NCBI GenBank assembly: GCA_039881145.1
Contig: JAYKKI010000088.1
Coordinates: 1,133,501-1,197,500 of the forward strand
Reading direction: 5' to 3'
Origin: Druceiella hillmani
Lineage: Eukaryota > Arthropoda > Insecta > Lepidoptera > Hepialidae
Length of the DNA stretch: 64,000 bases
Shown here: piece by piece, positions 11,268 to 23,599 of the stretch
Position numbering within the stretch: position 1 is the stretch's first letter
Layout of the letters: every line of letters starts with the position of its first letter
Notes under the pieces: model-generated
Database searches by the model: none
The model's input: the letters and a program-made list of their open reading frames with translations, nothing else
Told to the model about the DNA's origin: nothing
Position numbers and translations under genes: made by a program

Positions 11268-13310
11268 GTACGTACTTGTAATTAAGAAATCTTATGATAA
11301 AACACTTTACAACTTGTTTACTTTGTGGAAATATGATTTGAGCCGTAACTAACAAGGTCATTTAAATGTATGTCACAGTTTACCACTCGTGTGCGATGTG
11401 TTTGTTTACTAGCATTTTTTTTTATTTATTTTCAATTAGATCACAGATAACTTACCTTGTCTAGTTTAATTGCGAGCGGTTTAACATGATCTTTTTAAAT
11501 TTTTACTCTAGCTTGTGAATTCATCTATATAAATTCTTATTGGAATTTATATTTTTAATTGATCGTTTTTACGGTGTTGAACGAACGCGATAAATGAGAT
11601 AATTTGTTATTCCCTTATATTGCTGACAATTTTATATTATTTTAGCGGTAATACTGGTTATAATTTGATAAGGACTCGTGACGAAGGCCTTCTTGTTCTG
11701 ATTTCAATCCTTACCGGTTTTCTTGAACAGAATTTAGACGGAAAATAAAATTAACAAAATGGTGTTTTATATATTAATAGATTACTATGCTCCCAAATTA
11801 TTAATATAGTGGTATAAAATATATTTTCTAAGTCAGTTTCTTATAGGATTTAATAAATTTATTTTCTAAATAAGGTTAACTGTAGTTGCGAAACATAATT
11901 GAAGCTTTCGCTTTGATTCGAGACGTGGACGTGCACAGAGGATTAATCCAAATATTCATGCGTTTCTTTATAAAACATTGTAATGCATACGTTTAATTGA
12001 AATATTTAAAGGGTTTCCTTTTCTTATTTTAACATGTGATATGTGACTCGCCAAATATACAATAATAGATTGTAGTGAAATCTATGTCAAATAATGAATA
12101 ATAAAGCGCTTTTTGTATAAGAGCGATGTTTATTTTGAGATCCAACTTAGATGAAGCATTTTGGGAAGTCTATGTGGTATGCGTATTTAATACACCTTAA
12201 TTTTTGGCATGTTATAAATTATATCGGGAGATATTAAAAGACTGATGTTTGATTAGAGCGTGTAAGTATTGAATATTTCGTAATTTTCCGTGCAGTCCGA
12301 ACGCATCGGTTTCTCTCGATGCACCGCATTGCGGTTTTATCTCGTGTTTTATCTAGTTACTATACTGCGCTGCGTCTATTTGTCTTATCTAAAAGTTCCG
12401 ATAATTTAATGTAATTTACGACGTGAGAATTCGTTAGATTTAAAAGTGAATACGTGATGAAATTGAGAGCGATTTCTGTCCGATAAGAAATTTGGTACCG
12501 ATTCTGTTACCGATCCCACGCTGTGTTTTAAGAATAATTAGTGACATTTCTCGCGTTTATTACCGTGTACAGTTTAGAAATATGATATTTAATTAAAACC
12601 GACATTGCAGGGGGTTTTGACATTATCTTAATTAGAAATTTCTTTACGCCAATTGAGTGAAAAAATAGATTCCGCAAGTTTTGCGAAGTCATTTCGGTGG
12701 CAATAATTTTGCAATTTTTGGAAAACAATGAACAGCTAAACTTGGGAAAAAATATGTTGAAATATTTAGATATGGTTGTCGATTTTTCAATTTTTTTTAT
12801 AGTACAAATGTAATTCTTCAGAAATAATAGTAAACGTAAACATTTAAATTATTTTAAAGATGGCGGGAGAGCTTAATATTTTTTTTATAGATTATGTATC
12901 GTTTCGACGATATATATGGCCAGTACGAAATTGACACTGAATCATCGTTATAAAATTGAGTAATTTCACGTATCGAATATGAAAAAAAAAATTATAAAGA
13001 TGTAATAAATATATTAGATAAAATTATTTCCCATCGTATTTCACTACTTGATTTATCGTGGAATATGGTCGTTCCAATTCCTCAAGTTGTAAACACAGAT
13101 TGTTAATGAAATGAAAAAAAAAGATTCTAGGTTTCTAGACCGTGTATTTCAGGGAAAGGGGACAAGACGTGCGTAGATGTACTTTGCGGTCACTGTGGCG
13201 GGTATTTTGGAATTGTTTAAAAATAAATTATGAAATAATTATATTTAAATTTATGATAGAAACACATTACTATATTTCGCTCTATATTAACACCTACTAT
13301 TAGCTAGTTA
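11268..13310 (+). other. AT-rich region, presumed first intron of the 11.2-kb candidate gene
   Basis: No exon-like segment stands out. Around 12290-12370 the sequence is richer in CpG (ccgaacgcatcggtttctct), but no open frame or splice pair fits. Confidence 0.35.
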
Positions 13311-13371
13311 AAGTAACAACTAATATGTAGACAACACTATTACCAGTGTTGTCTACTATTAGTTGTTACTT
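13311..13371. repeat. 61-bp hairpin
   Basis: Left arm aagtaacaactaatatgtag plus acaacact and the right arm agtgttgtctac plus tattagttgttactt are reverse complements over about 27 bp, with a single bulged base and a 6-nt loop (attacc). Arm length is near the lower limit for a miRNA precursor, and nothing else supports a miRNA. It is more likely a fold-back duplication. Confidence 0.75.
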
Positions 13372-13619
13372 CAAAGGTACACTGATACAATTATGCAAAA
13401 CGAAAGGGATCATTTAGTTTCATCCCTCTCCTGAATTGTTTGGTATTATACATTAAAACTAAACTAGGATTTAGTTTTTTTTGCTGTATTTGTTTAATAT
13501 AACAAGATTATTCACGAAACCTAAAGTTTTAGAAAAGTAAAGCAACGATTTTAGATCTCGTAGTTTATGAGAAATATTTTTACGCATGTGAAATTTATAC
13601 TAGGTAATAAATTTACACA

Positions 13620-14000
13620 GTGAAAAATTAAAGGAATGTTAGCTCGAATCACATCGGAGACCGTGTGAATATACGTTCGTATATACGTACATACACAAAC
13701 GGATTCCGATACGTATGATACGTACGTGCGCTTTCAATGGCTTATAAAATCTGAAAGGAGCAATCGGTTGATTACGTATTGTTTATCTGTTAGTATTCAG
13801 CGAAACGAACAAAGCGATAAATTCCTAAGCTCGGAAGTCTGTTCCGTCTATGAGAGTTATGCCACGGAAAAGTTTAAAAATATGTTCGATAAAGACTAAA
13901 GAGAAAAAACTGGGTTGGAACCGGAAAAATTGCAGACTTTTCGTATTTTTTCATAGATTTTACGTATTGTTTTTGATTAAAATGGGTGTTTTCAGAAACT
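13620..14000 (+). repeat. dispersed repeat family B, copy 1
   Basis: This shares its order of motifs with 42980-43390: an acatcggag(a/t)c(c/t)gtgtg start, a run of ACGTAC-type words, cgctttcaa, atctgaa(a)ggagca, cagcgaaacgaacaaa, a ccgt(c/t)cca-like segment, gaaaaatttaaa, then a gttggaaccggaaaaat-like end. The copies are diverged and non-coding. A 76-codon frame inside it is not conserved between the copies. Confidence 0.6.
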
Positions 14001-14393
14001 TTGCCAAACAAGGGTTTTTTCCGTATACCAGAAACTTACTGGCAATCCTGACTTGTATAGTAGAGAAACATGTTATTTGATCCTGTTCTATGGCTACATT
14101 ATTTGGCGACTCAGAATGTATAGTTTATGCTTTTCTGTTATAACTCGTATAAGTTTGCTGCTGTTTCTTTGCTGATTCGGAAAGGTTTAACCATATTTGT
14201 GATATACCTAATAATTGTATTACTGTAATTCACGCATTGCCTCGAGTTGATGAAAATTTGGTTTGCGTATAGTACAGACTACTCGTTTCCTTATGAATAA
14301 AGTCTACGACGAACAAAGAATGCATTAAGGTTATATTCATTCATATATATGAGTAAATGAAGTCATAAACTTTCCTTGTTTCAAAAAAGCGCA

Positions 14394-14545
14394 TTACGTA
14401 TCATCCATCTTATACGACCAGCAGAGAGAGAGAGACGCTGCATATAACAAAGCTAAATATACATATCGCTTACTCTGTCCTTTTCGTTTTTTTTTCATAT
14501 AACAACGTTTCTCTCTGCTGGTCGTGCAAGATGAATGGTGCGTAA
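14394..14545. mobile_element. 152-bp MITE with about 40-bp terminal inverted repeats
   Basis: The left terminus ttacgtatcatccatcttat continues acgaccagcagagagaga. The reverse complement of the right terminus reads ttacgcaccattcatcttgc then acgaccagcagagagaaacg. The arms match at roughly 33 of 40 positions and leave about 70 bp of AT-rich centre. No clear target duplication is visible, so the superfamily is not assigned. It is non-autonomous. Confidence 0.75.
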
Positions 14546-15219
14546 AATCTTTAAGGAATCCTAAAAACCGGTCATTGGCCAGAGTTCAGTAGTTAGTTAT
14601 GTGCCAGATTGTGTTTTAAGTGTCAAAGTTACTGTAGATTTCCGTTTAGGTTAAATTAATTTTTTTTCCATTAGTCATTAAAACTAATAATATTATATGA
14701 ATAATCAGTTCGGTCTAGATATTTTTTTCTATTCCATTAACCGCACCAAAAGTACGGTTAAAGAATTGGTTAGGTTAGGTTACCATTAGTCAGTTTGTTA
14801 TTAATTAAAATTGCTAAGCGTTTTTCTTTATTACTCATTGGTATTCGCTTTGGAGTATAATATAATTTCTTTTTCTAGGTTCTGTAGCCAAAAGACAAAA
14901 ATAGGGTGCGATCTTTTTAATTTTGTCGTATCCGTTTGTACGTGCATATATCAGACAGTCATTAAAATCTGTCTGTTAAAATGCAATCGAAAATATTTAG
15001 TAATGTTTTTTGAAATTGTTTAGTAATGTCTTCTCCGCGAGGTATGAGTCTTAATAGTTCTTTTAGCGTGTTTCTACATAACCTATGGTGGTATGTAGAA
15101 AGCCCAGTTCCAGTAGCCAGTAACCCCCCAGTACCAGTAACCCCCATAGTTAACACGTTCAGTGTTAACCACATATGCAAAAACATGAAAAAATCGTGGT
15201 GACTTTTTAATTCAATGAA
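14546..15219. other. spacer, nothing recognised
   Basis: Contains a short tandem of ccagtaaccccc(c/a)agta near 15110-15150 and a ggttaggttaggtta run at 14768, but no supportable gene. Confidence 0.4.
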
Positions 15220-16000
15220 AAATAATTTCGAGTTACATACATCGATGTTGGCAATCGGCATCCACGACTCTTTGCCGCGCTGATCGGTCCTGTGCATCAC
15301 GATTTTTTTCACTCCAGGCCTCGTCGATGCCTGAAGAGCATCGGCAAGCATAGACCGCCGCCAGGTCTGCTTTGGACCACGTTTCCTCTTGAAGGTTCTA
15401 ATCAAAAACCTGTTAGGTGATATGGATTCACTCCTTTCTGTGTCAATCCAGTTCCATTTGCAGCATTATGTTTAGTGCTGATTCGTAACTTCTTTGCATC
15501 GTTCCAGTAAGTCTTCGTTAGATATTTTCTCGGACCAAGATATTCGTGGAATATATTTGTCGCCTTGTTTTGTTGCCTTTCATGTCTCGCGCTAATATAG
15601 CAACATGATTTTAACGTTGGACCGGAACATTTTGAGTTTCGCTTTCCATATCAGTTTTCGCGAATACTATACGGGGCGGAATTGTTGCGAAGGTTGCCCT
15701 AGTTTTGTTGATTCGTGGAGCGATGTTCTCTTCAGCTTCTCCCGTCTCTGACACGATACTTCCGAGATAAGGGAATTGATGGAAATGTTTTACTTGTTCT
15801 GCGCTTAACAGAACGGTTTTGTGTCCATCGCACCAGATATCTCTTTTTTGAGTCCTCCCTGTGTTCACATTGAGCCCAATGTACCCTGACTTTTTCCGCA
15901 AATCTGCCGAATTCGTTTCCACATGGTCAATATCATAGTCCAGGTCTTCTAAGACATCTAGCAATTCCCGTGATAATAGGAATTGTCGGGCTATTATGTA
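15220..16000 (-). pseudogene. decayed LINE reverse transcriptase, C-terminal part
   Basis: Read on the minus strand from about 15975, the frame gives GLNVNTGRT, then FPYLGSIVSE and APRINKTRATFA. This is the F-YLGS-V...I..RI.KAR..F block that follows the catalytic core in RTE/CR1/jockey-type reverse transcriptases. After a frame change, a stop-interrupted FRSNVKIMLLY segment follows (15,640 downward), equivalent to the usual F-SNVK-VLLYG-ET-W block. Then KRKRGPKQTWRRS (15,400-15,360) corresponds to the conserved RGRP..TWRR motif near the C-terminus. Several frameshifts and stops make it inactive. The catalytic FADD core, endonuclease and 5' end are absent. The clade is not certain. Confidence 0.75.
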
Positions 16001-16312
16001 TTTACGTACTAAAATATTATTAATCAATAGTTAATTAGAAACGATATGTACATTTGTGTGCGTAAAGGTGTTTACGAATCATTTTTAATGCGAGTTTACA
16101 TATTAAATTCTACTTGTACATGTCCAACATTTGGGTCAAATTTTAACACTGATTTTAGTTTGAGATAAAAAAAGTGAATTATTAAGTTTTGAAAATCAGT
16201 TTAATCGTTTAAGTTTTAGCGATAATAAATGAAGTGACACGAGAACAATACGAAACTTTTTTTCTCTTTTCTGTAGTCTGATAAAAGATGGTTAAGTATA
16301 AGCTATACTGGC

Positions 16313-17040
16313 ATAATGGGCTATTTGATTTGATTTTTTAAATTATTTTAAATCATTCTATTTTGCATTATAAGCAAACCGCATTTATATTTACAAGATA
16401 TATGCCGTATTTTTTATATAAAAAACTTTTAAAGTTTGAATTTTCGAACTCGCGCTATATACGCAATTTCTGTAATGGCGGCTAGTGTAACGTCACACGC
16501 AATGTAAACATAAACAGTTCTGCCCGGTGAAGGGGATTATTATTTATTTTCATATTAAAATGGTGTGTAGTGACACAATGTACAAATACGTCCATGAAAA
16601 GTCCACACAAAGTGTTCGTTTCAGTGCTAATGAATCCTAAAAGACGAAAAAAGTGACTACAACTGGCCCGAAGAGATCCAAACAGCATTGTAGCTCACCC
16701 AAATGTTTTTATATGTGAAGATAATAAGTTATATTTGTGTTTTAAATATTATTATCGATATCAATGCCCATAAACCAAAAGAATAAGAACATTCAATTTT
16801 GGTATGAATGCGTTTTACTCGCCTGTGACGTCATCTGACTTTTAACCAATAACAGGACGTTTTGCGATGCTGATTGAATTTCAAAAATATTGTGATTTCG
16901 TTACGTTATTTTTATAAAATAAAAACTTATTTTTTCCAAAATGAAAAACAATACGGTTATTTACGGTTTTATTTACGTTATAATCTAATAGGATGACCCC
17001 GATTTGTGGTATATTTTCGATGTTGTCAAATAGCCTATTA
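16313..17040 (+). mobile_element. terminal-inverted-repeat element containing a THAP-domain exon
   Basis: The left end taatgggctatttga (16314-16328) is an inverted match to the right end tcaaatagcctatta (17026-17040), one mismatch in 15. In between lie a promoter-like aatggcggctagtgtaacgt (16475), the THAP pseudogene exon (16557-16770), a TGACGTCA at 16825-16832 and a CCAAT box (aaccaataac, 16845). THAP fingers are the DNA-binding domain of P-element-type transposases and of many host regulators. A P-like origin is thus possible but not shown: no transposase core and no 8-bp target duplication is visible. A similar right terminus (gtcaaataccctattt) appears at 28918-28933. Confidence 0.5.
16557..16770 (+). 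pseudogene. THAP zinc-finger domain, frameshifted
   Basis: An ATG at 16559 in good context (aaaATGG) opens MVC...KYVHEKSTQSVRF, the start of a THAP finger. The frame then ends, and one base over it continues as NPKRRKK-stop-LQLARRDPNSI and VFICEDN. The RRKKW-LARRDP...ICE-DHF segment is typical of insect THAP proteins. The expected tryptophan codon is TGA and the DHF histidine region is lost. The domain therefore has one frameshift and at least one stop. About 75 codons remain, near the usual 80-90 of a THAP finger. No downstream exons are seen. Confidence 0.65.
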
Positions 17041-17799
17041 GTGTACCGAGCCCTGCGCTTAATTTATTCATTTTGCCTTACTATTACAGACTATGTGCAG
17101 GGTTAGTCTCGATTCGGAATGCCAGCAGATGTAAAAATCAGCATCCAAAGACAACGGCAGCGGAAAAATATACTTGTAAGGACAGAAGTTTTTCGATACA
17201 TAGTGAGAATTTTTTTTGTCCAAATTATTTTTCTCTAAAACCAATGAATGGTTCAGCAGTTACAAGAAAATAAAGGATTTAATTATTTTTAAAAGATAAT
17301 CGCACTAGAATTTTTGGTTCAATCTATACCTAATTCTCATTGTTCATGATTTTTTTCCGATTTTTGTGAGCCAACCTTTTGGTAACGGACATCAAATTTT
17401 GGGCGTTTTTTCCGAAAAATTTTGAAACAAATTCTTAAAAATAAGTTTAAATAATATTTACACGTATTTAGAATTGAGGTTATACAGCTAACCGCGCACA
17501 ACACACACACATAAAACCGTACTCGCACGAACACACACACATACAACCGTATATAATAGAAAGAGACAGAGAGAAATAGAGGGAAAAGTTGCCTGGAGGG
17601 GGCACAACGCTTTTTCCTTACGTGACGATTTCTGCCAGTTCGCTCTACTGTAAGCCTCGTAAAAGAACTTCGTTCCAATAATAGATCATGTATATTTGTG
17701 CCTCGGTAAGTTTTCATTTGACACCTTACTACATGATCCCCTTGAAAAATGATTTTTTTATAGACCCAGAAATTAACGCTCAGAATCAAAATTCAATTT
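17041..17799. other. spacer with CA-rich stretch and possible dispersed repeat
   Basis: A CA-rich stretch (acaacacacacac and aacacacacacat) lies at 17495-17545. Next to it is a GC-richer block at 17590-17750 (gggggcacaacgctttttcc, gccagttcgctctactgtaa). The block looks like an old dispersed element, but I can define no ends. The 150-codon minus-strand frame over this block matches nothing I know. Confidence 0.35.
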
Positions 17800-17960
17800 A
17801 TTATATATCACGTCTGTAATTGGGCCACTATACTCTACCTCTGTACTAAATTTTAAATTATTACGTTGAATAGTTACGGAAATTATCTGTTACAGAGGGA
17901 CGGACGTACACCGATGTGATTACACAACCGTTCCGTTTTGGCAATTCTGAAATAAAAAAC
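17800..17960 (+). repeat. fragment of the dispersed family C
   Basis: Contains agagggacggacgtacaccg and cgttccgttttggcaattct, in the layout of the internal segment of the longer copy at 34.8-35.2 kb (gggcggacatcgaagtgatt, ttttggcaattgcc). It is truncated at both ends. Confidence 0.4.
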
Positions 17961-20940
17961 GAAAAACGAACCTGTTAGGTCTTTGTTCTTTTGGTCAGTT
18001 ATTTTTCATACCAAAATAGGTTATGGTCTTTCGTTTTCCGATGAGACATACCTGGCGCCGATTGGACGGCGGTTGTGTACATGCAGAATACCGGTCAACA
18101 TTAAACATTAAGCATCGATCTTCAACGGACGTGATATATCTGTTGCTTTGACAATAAATAATTTGTAAACACAATAGCATTGTCTCTAGAGCACGTATTT
18201 ATTGCTAGGTTAAAGCACCCGATATCCGAACCCGAGCTGTTAAATGTTACCAACTCTATTTTATTAACAGTAGTTGCTCGTAATTACCAATAAACTCCCT
18301 GGAGATTTACTTTCAAACTTCACTGTTTTGCGAAATTTTTCCAAACTTTGTTTACTTGCACCTACAGCGATTAAGTTTTATCTAACTCAAAAATATTCCA
18401 TGGTTCGACTTTTCTGCAGAAAATGGATCAAAACATAAAGTCTGTGATAATTAGCCATATATATCTTTGATTTTTTTTTGCAGATTTTGTGTTCTCTATA
18501 ATATCTTGTGCATTATTTTGATGCAGTTAATGGTTTAAAAATTTAGCTTCCGAAATGCATTCTACACAATAGTTAATCCTTCACTTAAATGGTTATTGCT
18601 CATTACCCAGACATTCTAAAAATATATTATTTGCTCTATATATAGTAATTATGAACTTAAGCCAGTTGGAAAAGAGGTTTTATAAAATTTTACAATTAAA
18701 CATTGTTATAATATTATAATGATAAACAGGCTATGATTTAATTTTCTATTTACGTGTAAACATCCAAATGTTCTTCTTTAGAAACCACAAGTTGTTCTGA
18801 TTTTAGCAGCAAAGAACCTTCTATTACCAGCGAAGAAGTTTAAAAAACCAGTAAAACCATGTCAGATTTATTCCAAGAAAACTTTAACCATTATACTTAA
18901 TTTTTGTAGACATTTTTGCCAGCGTAAAATGGTGAAACCACTAAAGTTTTTCATTCAGAATGAAGCAGACTAGTTCTAGAATTGGAAGCAAACCATCGGA
19001 CCCAATTTCCAAAAAATTATTGTAATTTTGCTCTTTCGAAAGGCAGACCCATTCTTGTCTGAAATTTCTGTCTAATTTTTGCTTTATTTTGCGCCCATTT
19101 TGATTTTTCTTTTTTTTGTTGAAGAATTAAGACTTCGTTGCTGTTTTGCGTTTGAGATTAATCTGTTGTCATTTATAGAAATTTCTTTGATAATTTAATC
19201 TTAAGAAGGAAACATATGTAGAGAAATGCATATAATTTTTCGTTTTGCATAGTTCCGAATAAACTCCGAAATAATCTGGTGGATATGCGGGTCACTGTGG
19301 TATGGTAGTAAAGTAATTTCGTTATCAAAAAATATTTCTAAATGTCAATTCGATAGAGTTTTTCATTGATATGATTTGAAACTAATAGAGTTTCCAGATG
19401 GTAAACATTTATTCATGAAGATGCAATATAAGTTAACACGATTGTTGTAAGATATTCATAATTTGGACAATGTCAAGCAGTCGTGGTGTAGACTTTCAAT
19501 TTATGTGTATGATCCGAATAAATTGAGATACTTGCATTTCTGATCTAGTCTAATTTGGAAACCGTTTTCACTCATGCACTGGTCTGTTAATCATTTGATG
19601 CTATGCAGACTTCAGCTACTACTTGTTCTTGCGGAATTTTGAGTTCGTTCAGGCGTGTCAATGTCGTGAAGCATAGAAGCATCTGGACACATTGGCAGAA
19701 TTACTGTTATTGCAGACTCAACGATGGGCAATTATTGAGGTATAGAAGACAAAGGATTAGAATTATGTTTCTATTGAAGGATGCCATTGAGTAACAGCCC
19801 GGAACCCATTGGCTTCTAAAGAGTTTTACATTCGAGATGTTTGCTGAACAAATAGACGGGAAAACTGCCAGTGACCGATAGTTTGATGCTGGCAGGATTG
19901 AGTTTTACAATTACTTTGACTTTTGGAGTGGATGTAGGAAACTGTCATCTTGTTCTCTTCCAGGAATATTCCAAAGAACGTGTTAGTTATTCCAACACAC
20001 CCAGTCCTTTTATTTATTATTCTGCATCGTAAGCAGTTTTGGTTTAATTCTTGTCTAATTTTCATCAGGTTTTAATTATTGTATGGTGATGTGAATTTTA
20101 ATTTTTAAAAGTTTAAGTGGCTTTCGATACTGTGTTTTATTTTCTTCAATGTGCCGGGTTAAATTTTATAATGTTTTTAAAATAAGTAACTGTTAAAAAT
20201 AACAGAAATGCTTGTTTTAGCGCTATTTGTGTACACGTATTATTTTTAGCAATTAAACGATTTTTATAAGGTTCTGTTAAACGTTACTAACTATTGTTAA
20301 CTTTTTGACTAAATCATTTTCTGTGCCATATTTCATATATGTATTTTTATTAGCACGAAAATGTTTTTTGGCAAATGCTACTTTATTGTTTTTTTATGTT
20401 TCGTGTAGTTCTGCTGGTATTTTGGTAACATTTACAGCAATCGGTAGATTAGAGGCGGACTTTATATATAGACAATTGCGATATGTTAATAGTATACAGT
20501 CCATTGGTTCCACCGTCCCGTCACTATCATGGGGGAAACTGGGTGAATACTATTGAACAATTGCTAGTGAAACCACGTTGGTGTCGTGTGAAGGCTATTG
20601 GATAAATACTGATGGCATTGCATAATAATTATAATCTTACATTTATTTACGTGGAATTAAAATTATTGAGATTTTCATGTTTTACCTACATGGTTTACGA
20701 TCTCACGAAATACCCCAGTGACATGTGGTAGGATCTGAGGGAGTCATACCAGGGCTAGGCAAAGAATCTTGGTCACATGTGACGAACCCCAAAGTGTTAA
20801 TAGCGGAAGTAGGAGATATAATATTCCCTAAATATAGAAAGTAAACTTTAAAGATTATCGCGAAATTGTCAGAGAGCAGTCGGTTATTTAATTTTGTTAA
20901 TTTGGGTGGGGTTTAGCCTTCAATGAGACAGACGGACTGA
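17961..20940. other. spacer without a supported gene
   Basis: At 19856-20032 (+) an open frame follows an AG and reads DSLMLAGLSFTITLTFGVDV and further to a TAA. The complementary strand is open there too, and I cannot tell coding from chance. The rest is AT-rich and featureless to me. Confidence 0.3.
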
Positions 20941-21160
20941 CGGCTAATTATGTTATTAATACAGCAGCGCGACTTAATTTTATCTTGCGAGACGCATTAT
21001 ATTGGTGCGTTGCGTTGGTCGCGACGGCCATTGCGTCGCGGTGTGCTGTCGCACAAAGTCGGTTTTTGCGTCGAAGATGTTTTCGCCGAAAAGTTGACGG
21101 ATTCTCGTGTTTATGCTAGTTCTTATGGTTTTGTCAGTGTGATGTGTCTGATTTGACTGA
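20941..21160. promoter_or_regulatory. GC-richer, CpG-rich island
   Basis: A block with gcgagacgcattatattggt, gcgttgcgttggtcgcgacg and gcgtcgcggtgtgctgtcgc stands out from AT-rich flanks. It could be a 5' untranslated exon/promoter or a young repeat. The 68-codon plus-strand frame across it resembles no protein I know. Confidence 0.25.
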
Positions 21161-21950
21161 TCTGATTAGGGCTGTGTTTTTGAGCTTATATAGTTTTGTA
21201 GATTTATGCGATTCGGAAAATTGGCCGGTATTCAAAAATGATTCTGTAGTTTCATGGAAATTTTGCAATAGGTCGTTAGTTTTAAGTATAATGTATTGAA
21301 TTTTTTTCCGTTTTTGTTTTGAAACGTATTCAAACGAATATGAGACCAAAATAAGGTTTGGCTACACGTCTGTATGTTTGGAGATATCGGTAAAACGTTG
21401 GTGAATTGCAACAGTGTTTCAAATAAGGAAGAGGTGGCTACATGTATGGAAATTTATGCCGACACCTTGCGCGTACGGTAAAAAACAAGGTAGGTATCAG
21501 AAAGCGTCATACGTTCAAGTGCCGTCTTTATACATGTTTTTTATCTAAATTAAATATGTTTACAGGTTTTAATTGTTGGTATTTCTGTGGAGTTGATAAA
21601 CATTTTAAAATATTTAAATCACAAGAACTGATTTTCGCGGTTTAAACTGTGGGTGTGTTGGTATTTTTCTTTCGTCACTTTATCTACGGCTTTCTTATTT
21701 TTTCTTTTATTTTATGGCGTTCATTCTCATTGAAGGAGAGAAAATTTGTCGAGTTTAATAAGAGCTAAGTAACATTGATTAAATCATTACCTGTTTACCT
21801 GTCATTGTTGTTTGGTTGCAAAAAATAAACTACAGAGCAGCACACAAGTTAAGTAATAAGTAAAATAAAGTAAACAAACATACAAATAAAATAAAATTAA
21901 TTACATATAATACAAATTTATAGGTACCTAAAAAACGTATAGACATACGA
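21161..21950. other. spacer, nothing recognised
   Basis: Short frames on both strands at 21134-21349 and 21442-21645 have no recognisable motif. AT-rich. Confidence 0.4.
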
Positions 21951-21954
21951 ATTT

Positions 21955-22345
21955 TATGACTTCTTTAGATAGCTTAAGTCGATTAAAATTTTTTATTTAA
22001 AGTTTTCAACGATTCCTCGAGTTTTGTGGCTTCCTCGGATAGCGGAGGTCGCTTAATGTTCTTTATTTAAATTTTTGGATAATTCCTCAAGCGGAGGTGG
22101 ATTAAAGTTCTTTATTTAAATTTTTCGATGATTCCTCTAGTTTTGTGACTTCCTCAGATACCGGAGTTCGATTAATGTTCTTTATTTAAATTTTTCGAAT
22201 ATTCCTCGAGTTTTGTAGTTTCTTTAGACAGTGGAGGTCGATTTATGTTCTTTATTTAAAATTTTGGATGATTACTCGTGTTTCGTGGCTTCCTTAGATA
22301 GCGAAAATCGATTAAAGTTCTTTATTTAAATTTTTGGATGACTTC
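21955..22345. repeat. 70-bp tandem repeat
   Basis: Units share ttctttatttaaattttt, gatgattcctcgagttttgt and cttcctcagatagcggaggt. The ctttatttaaa word recurs at about 21992, 22062, 22111, 22181, 22251 and 22321, so the period is 70 bp, with one unit shortened to 49 bp. About 5.6 copies. Confidence 0.85.
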
Positions 22346-22939
22346 TCGATTCCTGGAGTTTTGTTTTTTATTTTTATTTTCACTTTATTTTTCAAAAACA
22401 CGTGTCGTGTGCTTGTTAGTTACAAGTTAGGTCACATGGTTTTATTGGTTAATAAACCACTTTGTTAAAATTCTGTAAATAAACATGGAAGTTTTATAAT
22501 TTCGTCATACTCGCTCGTCTACCTGCAGGTCAGGTGTCATAGTTTCTATAGTTTTAGAGCAATATGTGTGAAATTTTATGACTGTATGCTTCTAATAAAG
22601 ATCCAGATTAACATACTGCAAATTATTTTTTTTTAAAAATTAATGTACCTTGCTGTATTTGTAAAATGGTGTTAAAAATAATTTTTAACTATCAGTTTTA
22701 ATTCCGGTTTGACCTCTTCAAAATATTCTTTAATTTGTTTTAAGTATGACACTTAGTGCTTAATGAATTAAAGTAGACGAAAATGTTTTTTTAGGCTGTA
22801 TTTCTTCAAAGATATACTGAAAAATATGCAAAATAAAATGTTCTCCAAATTTCGAAACTACGGGAACTAAAATTATAAAGAACAGAGTTTTAAAAGCCTA
22901 CAATATGTAAAAAACCTAAAACGATGATTCCTCACAATA

Positions 22940-23095
22940 ATATATGTATAATTATATTGGGTACGATTAAATATTTATTGCACTAGTAAGTCCGTATTAG
23001 CGGTGATTTACTATAGATAAAGTAATTTTACTTCAAAGAAGGTACAGAACTCTCGACACGCAAGCCAAACTCGTATTCGGCGGCTTTTTTTTGTT
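22940..23095 (+). mobile_element. 3' terminus of dispersed family C
   Basis: The order attaaatatttattgcacta, gataaagtaattttacttca, aaggtacagaactctcgaca, aactcgtattcggcggcttt matches the copy at 34240-34365 almost motif by motif. It also matches, in reverse, the one at 50680-50790. This is the right end of a non-coding lepidopteran repeat; its left end is not defined. Confidence 0.6.
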
Positions 23096-23219
23096 TAATA
23101 TGATTCGTTGCTGCTCTTATACTCAAACGAATTACGTCTTATTAGATATAGGGATATCTTTCACAGCACGATGCGACCAAGTCATGTCGCGCTTAGAGCT
23201 TTTATAAATTTTTATAAAT

Positions 23220-23247
23220 CCATATATATATATATATATATATATAA

Positions 23248-23278
<31 letters not shown>

Positions 23279-23314
23279 TATGTACATATGTACATATATA
23301 TATATGTATATATG

Positions 23315-23353
<39 letters not shown>

Positions 23354-23485
23354 GTACATATATATATATATATATGTATATATGTACATATATATATATG
23401 TATATATGTACATATATATATATATGTATATATGTACATATATATATGTATATATATATGTATATGTATATATATATATATGTAT

Positions 23486-23578
<93 letters not shown>

Positions 23579-23580
23579 TA
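23220..23580. repeat. (TA)n/(TATG)n microsatellite
   Basis: About 360 bp of alternating TA with regularly placed TATG and TACATATG interruptions. The overlapping Ile/Tyr frames on both strands are artefacts of the repeat. Confidence 0.95.
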
Positions 23581-23599
23581 GGTCGTATAGTCTATTTTG

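Noticed and set aside
13311..13371. miRNA precursor
   Set aside because: The stem is short and nearly perfect with a 6-nt loop, unlike an animal pre-miRNA, and similar fold-backs occur elsewhere in the window.
14968..15405. Host gene with RKRGPKQTWRRS
   Set aside because: The motif belongs to LINE reverse transcriptase C-termini and the neighbouring frame carries the matching YLGS block.
19826..20065. Overlapping open frames at 19.8-20.07 kb on both strands
   Set aside because: Both strands are open and no family is recognisable, so coding cannot be told from chance. It is mentioned only in the spacer entry.
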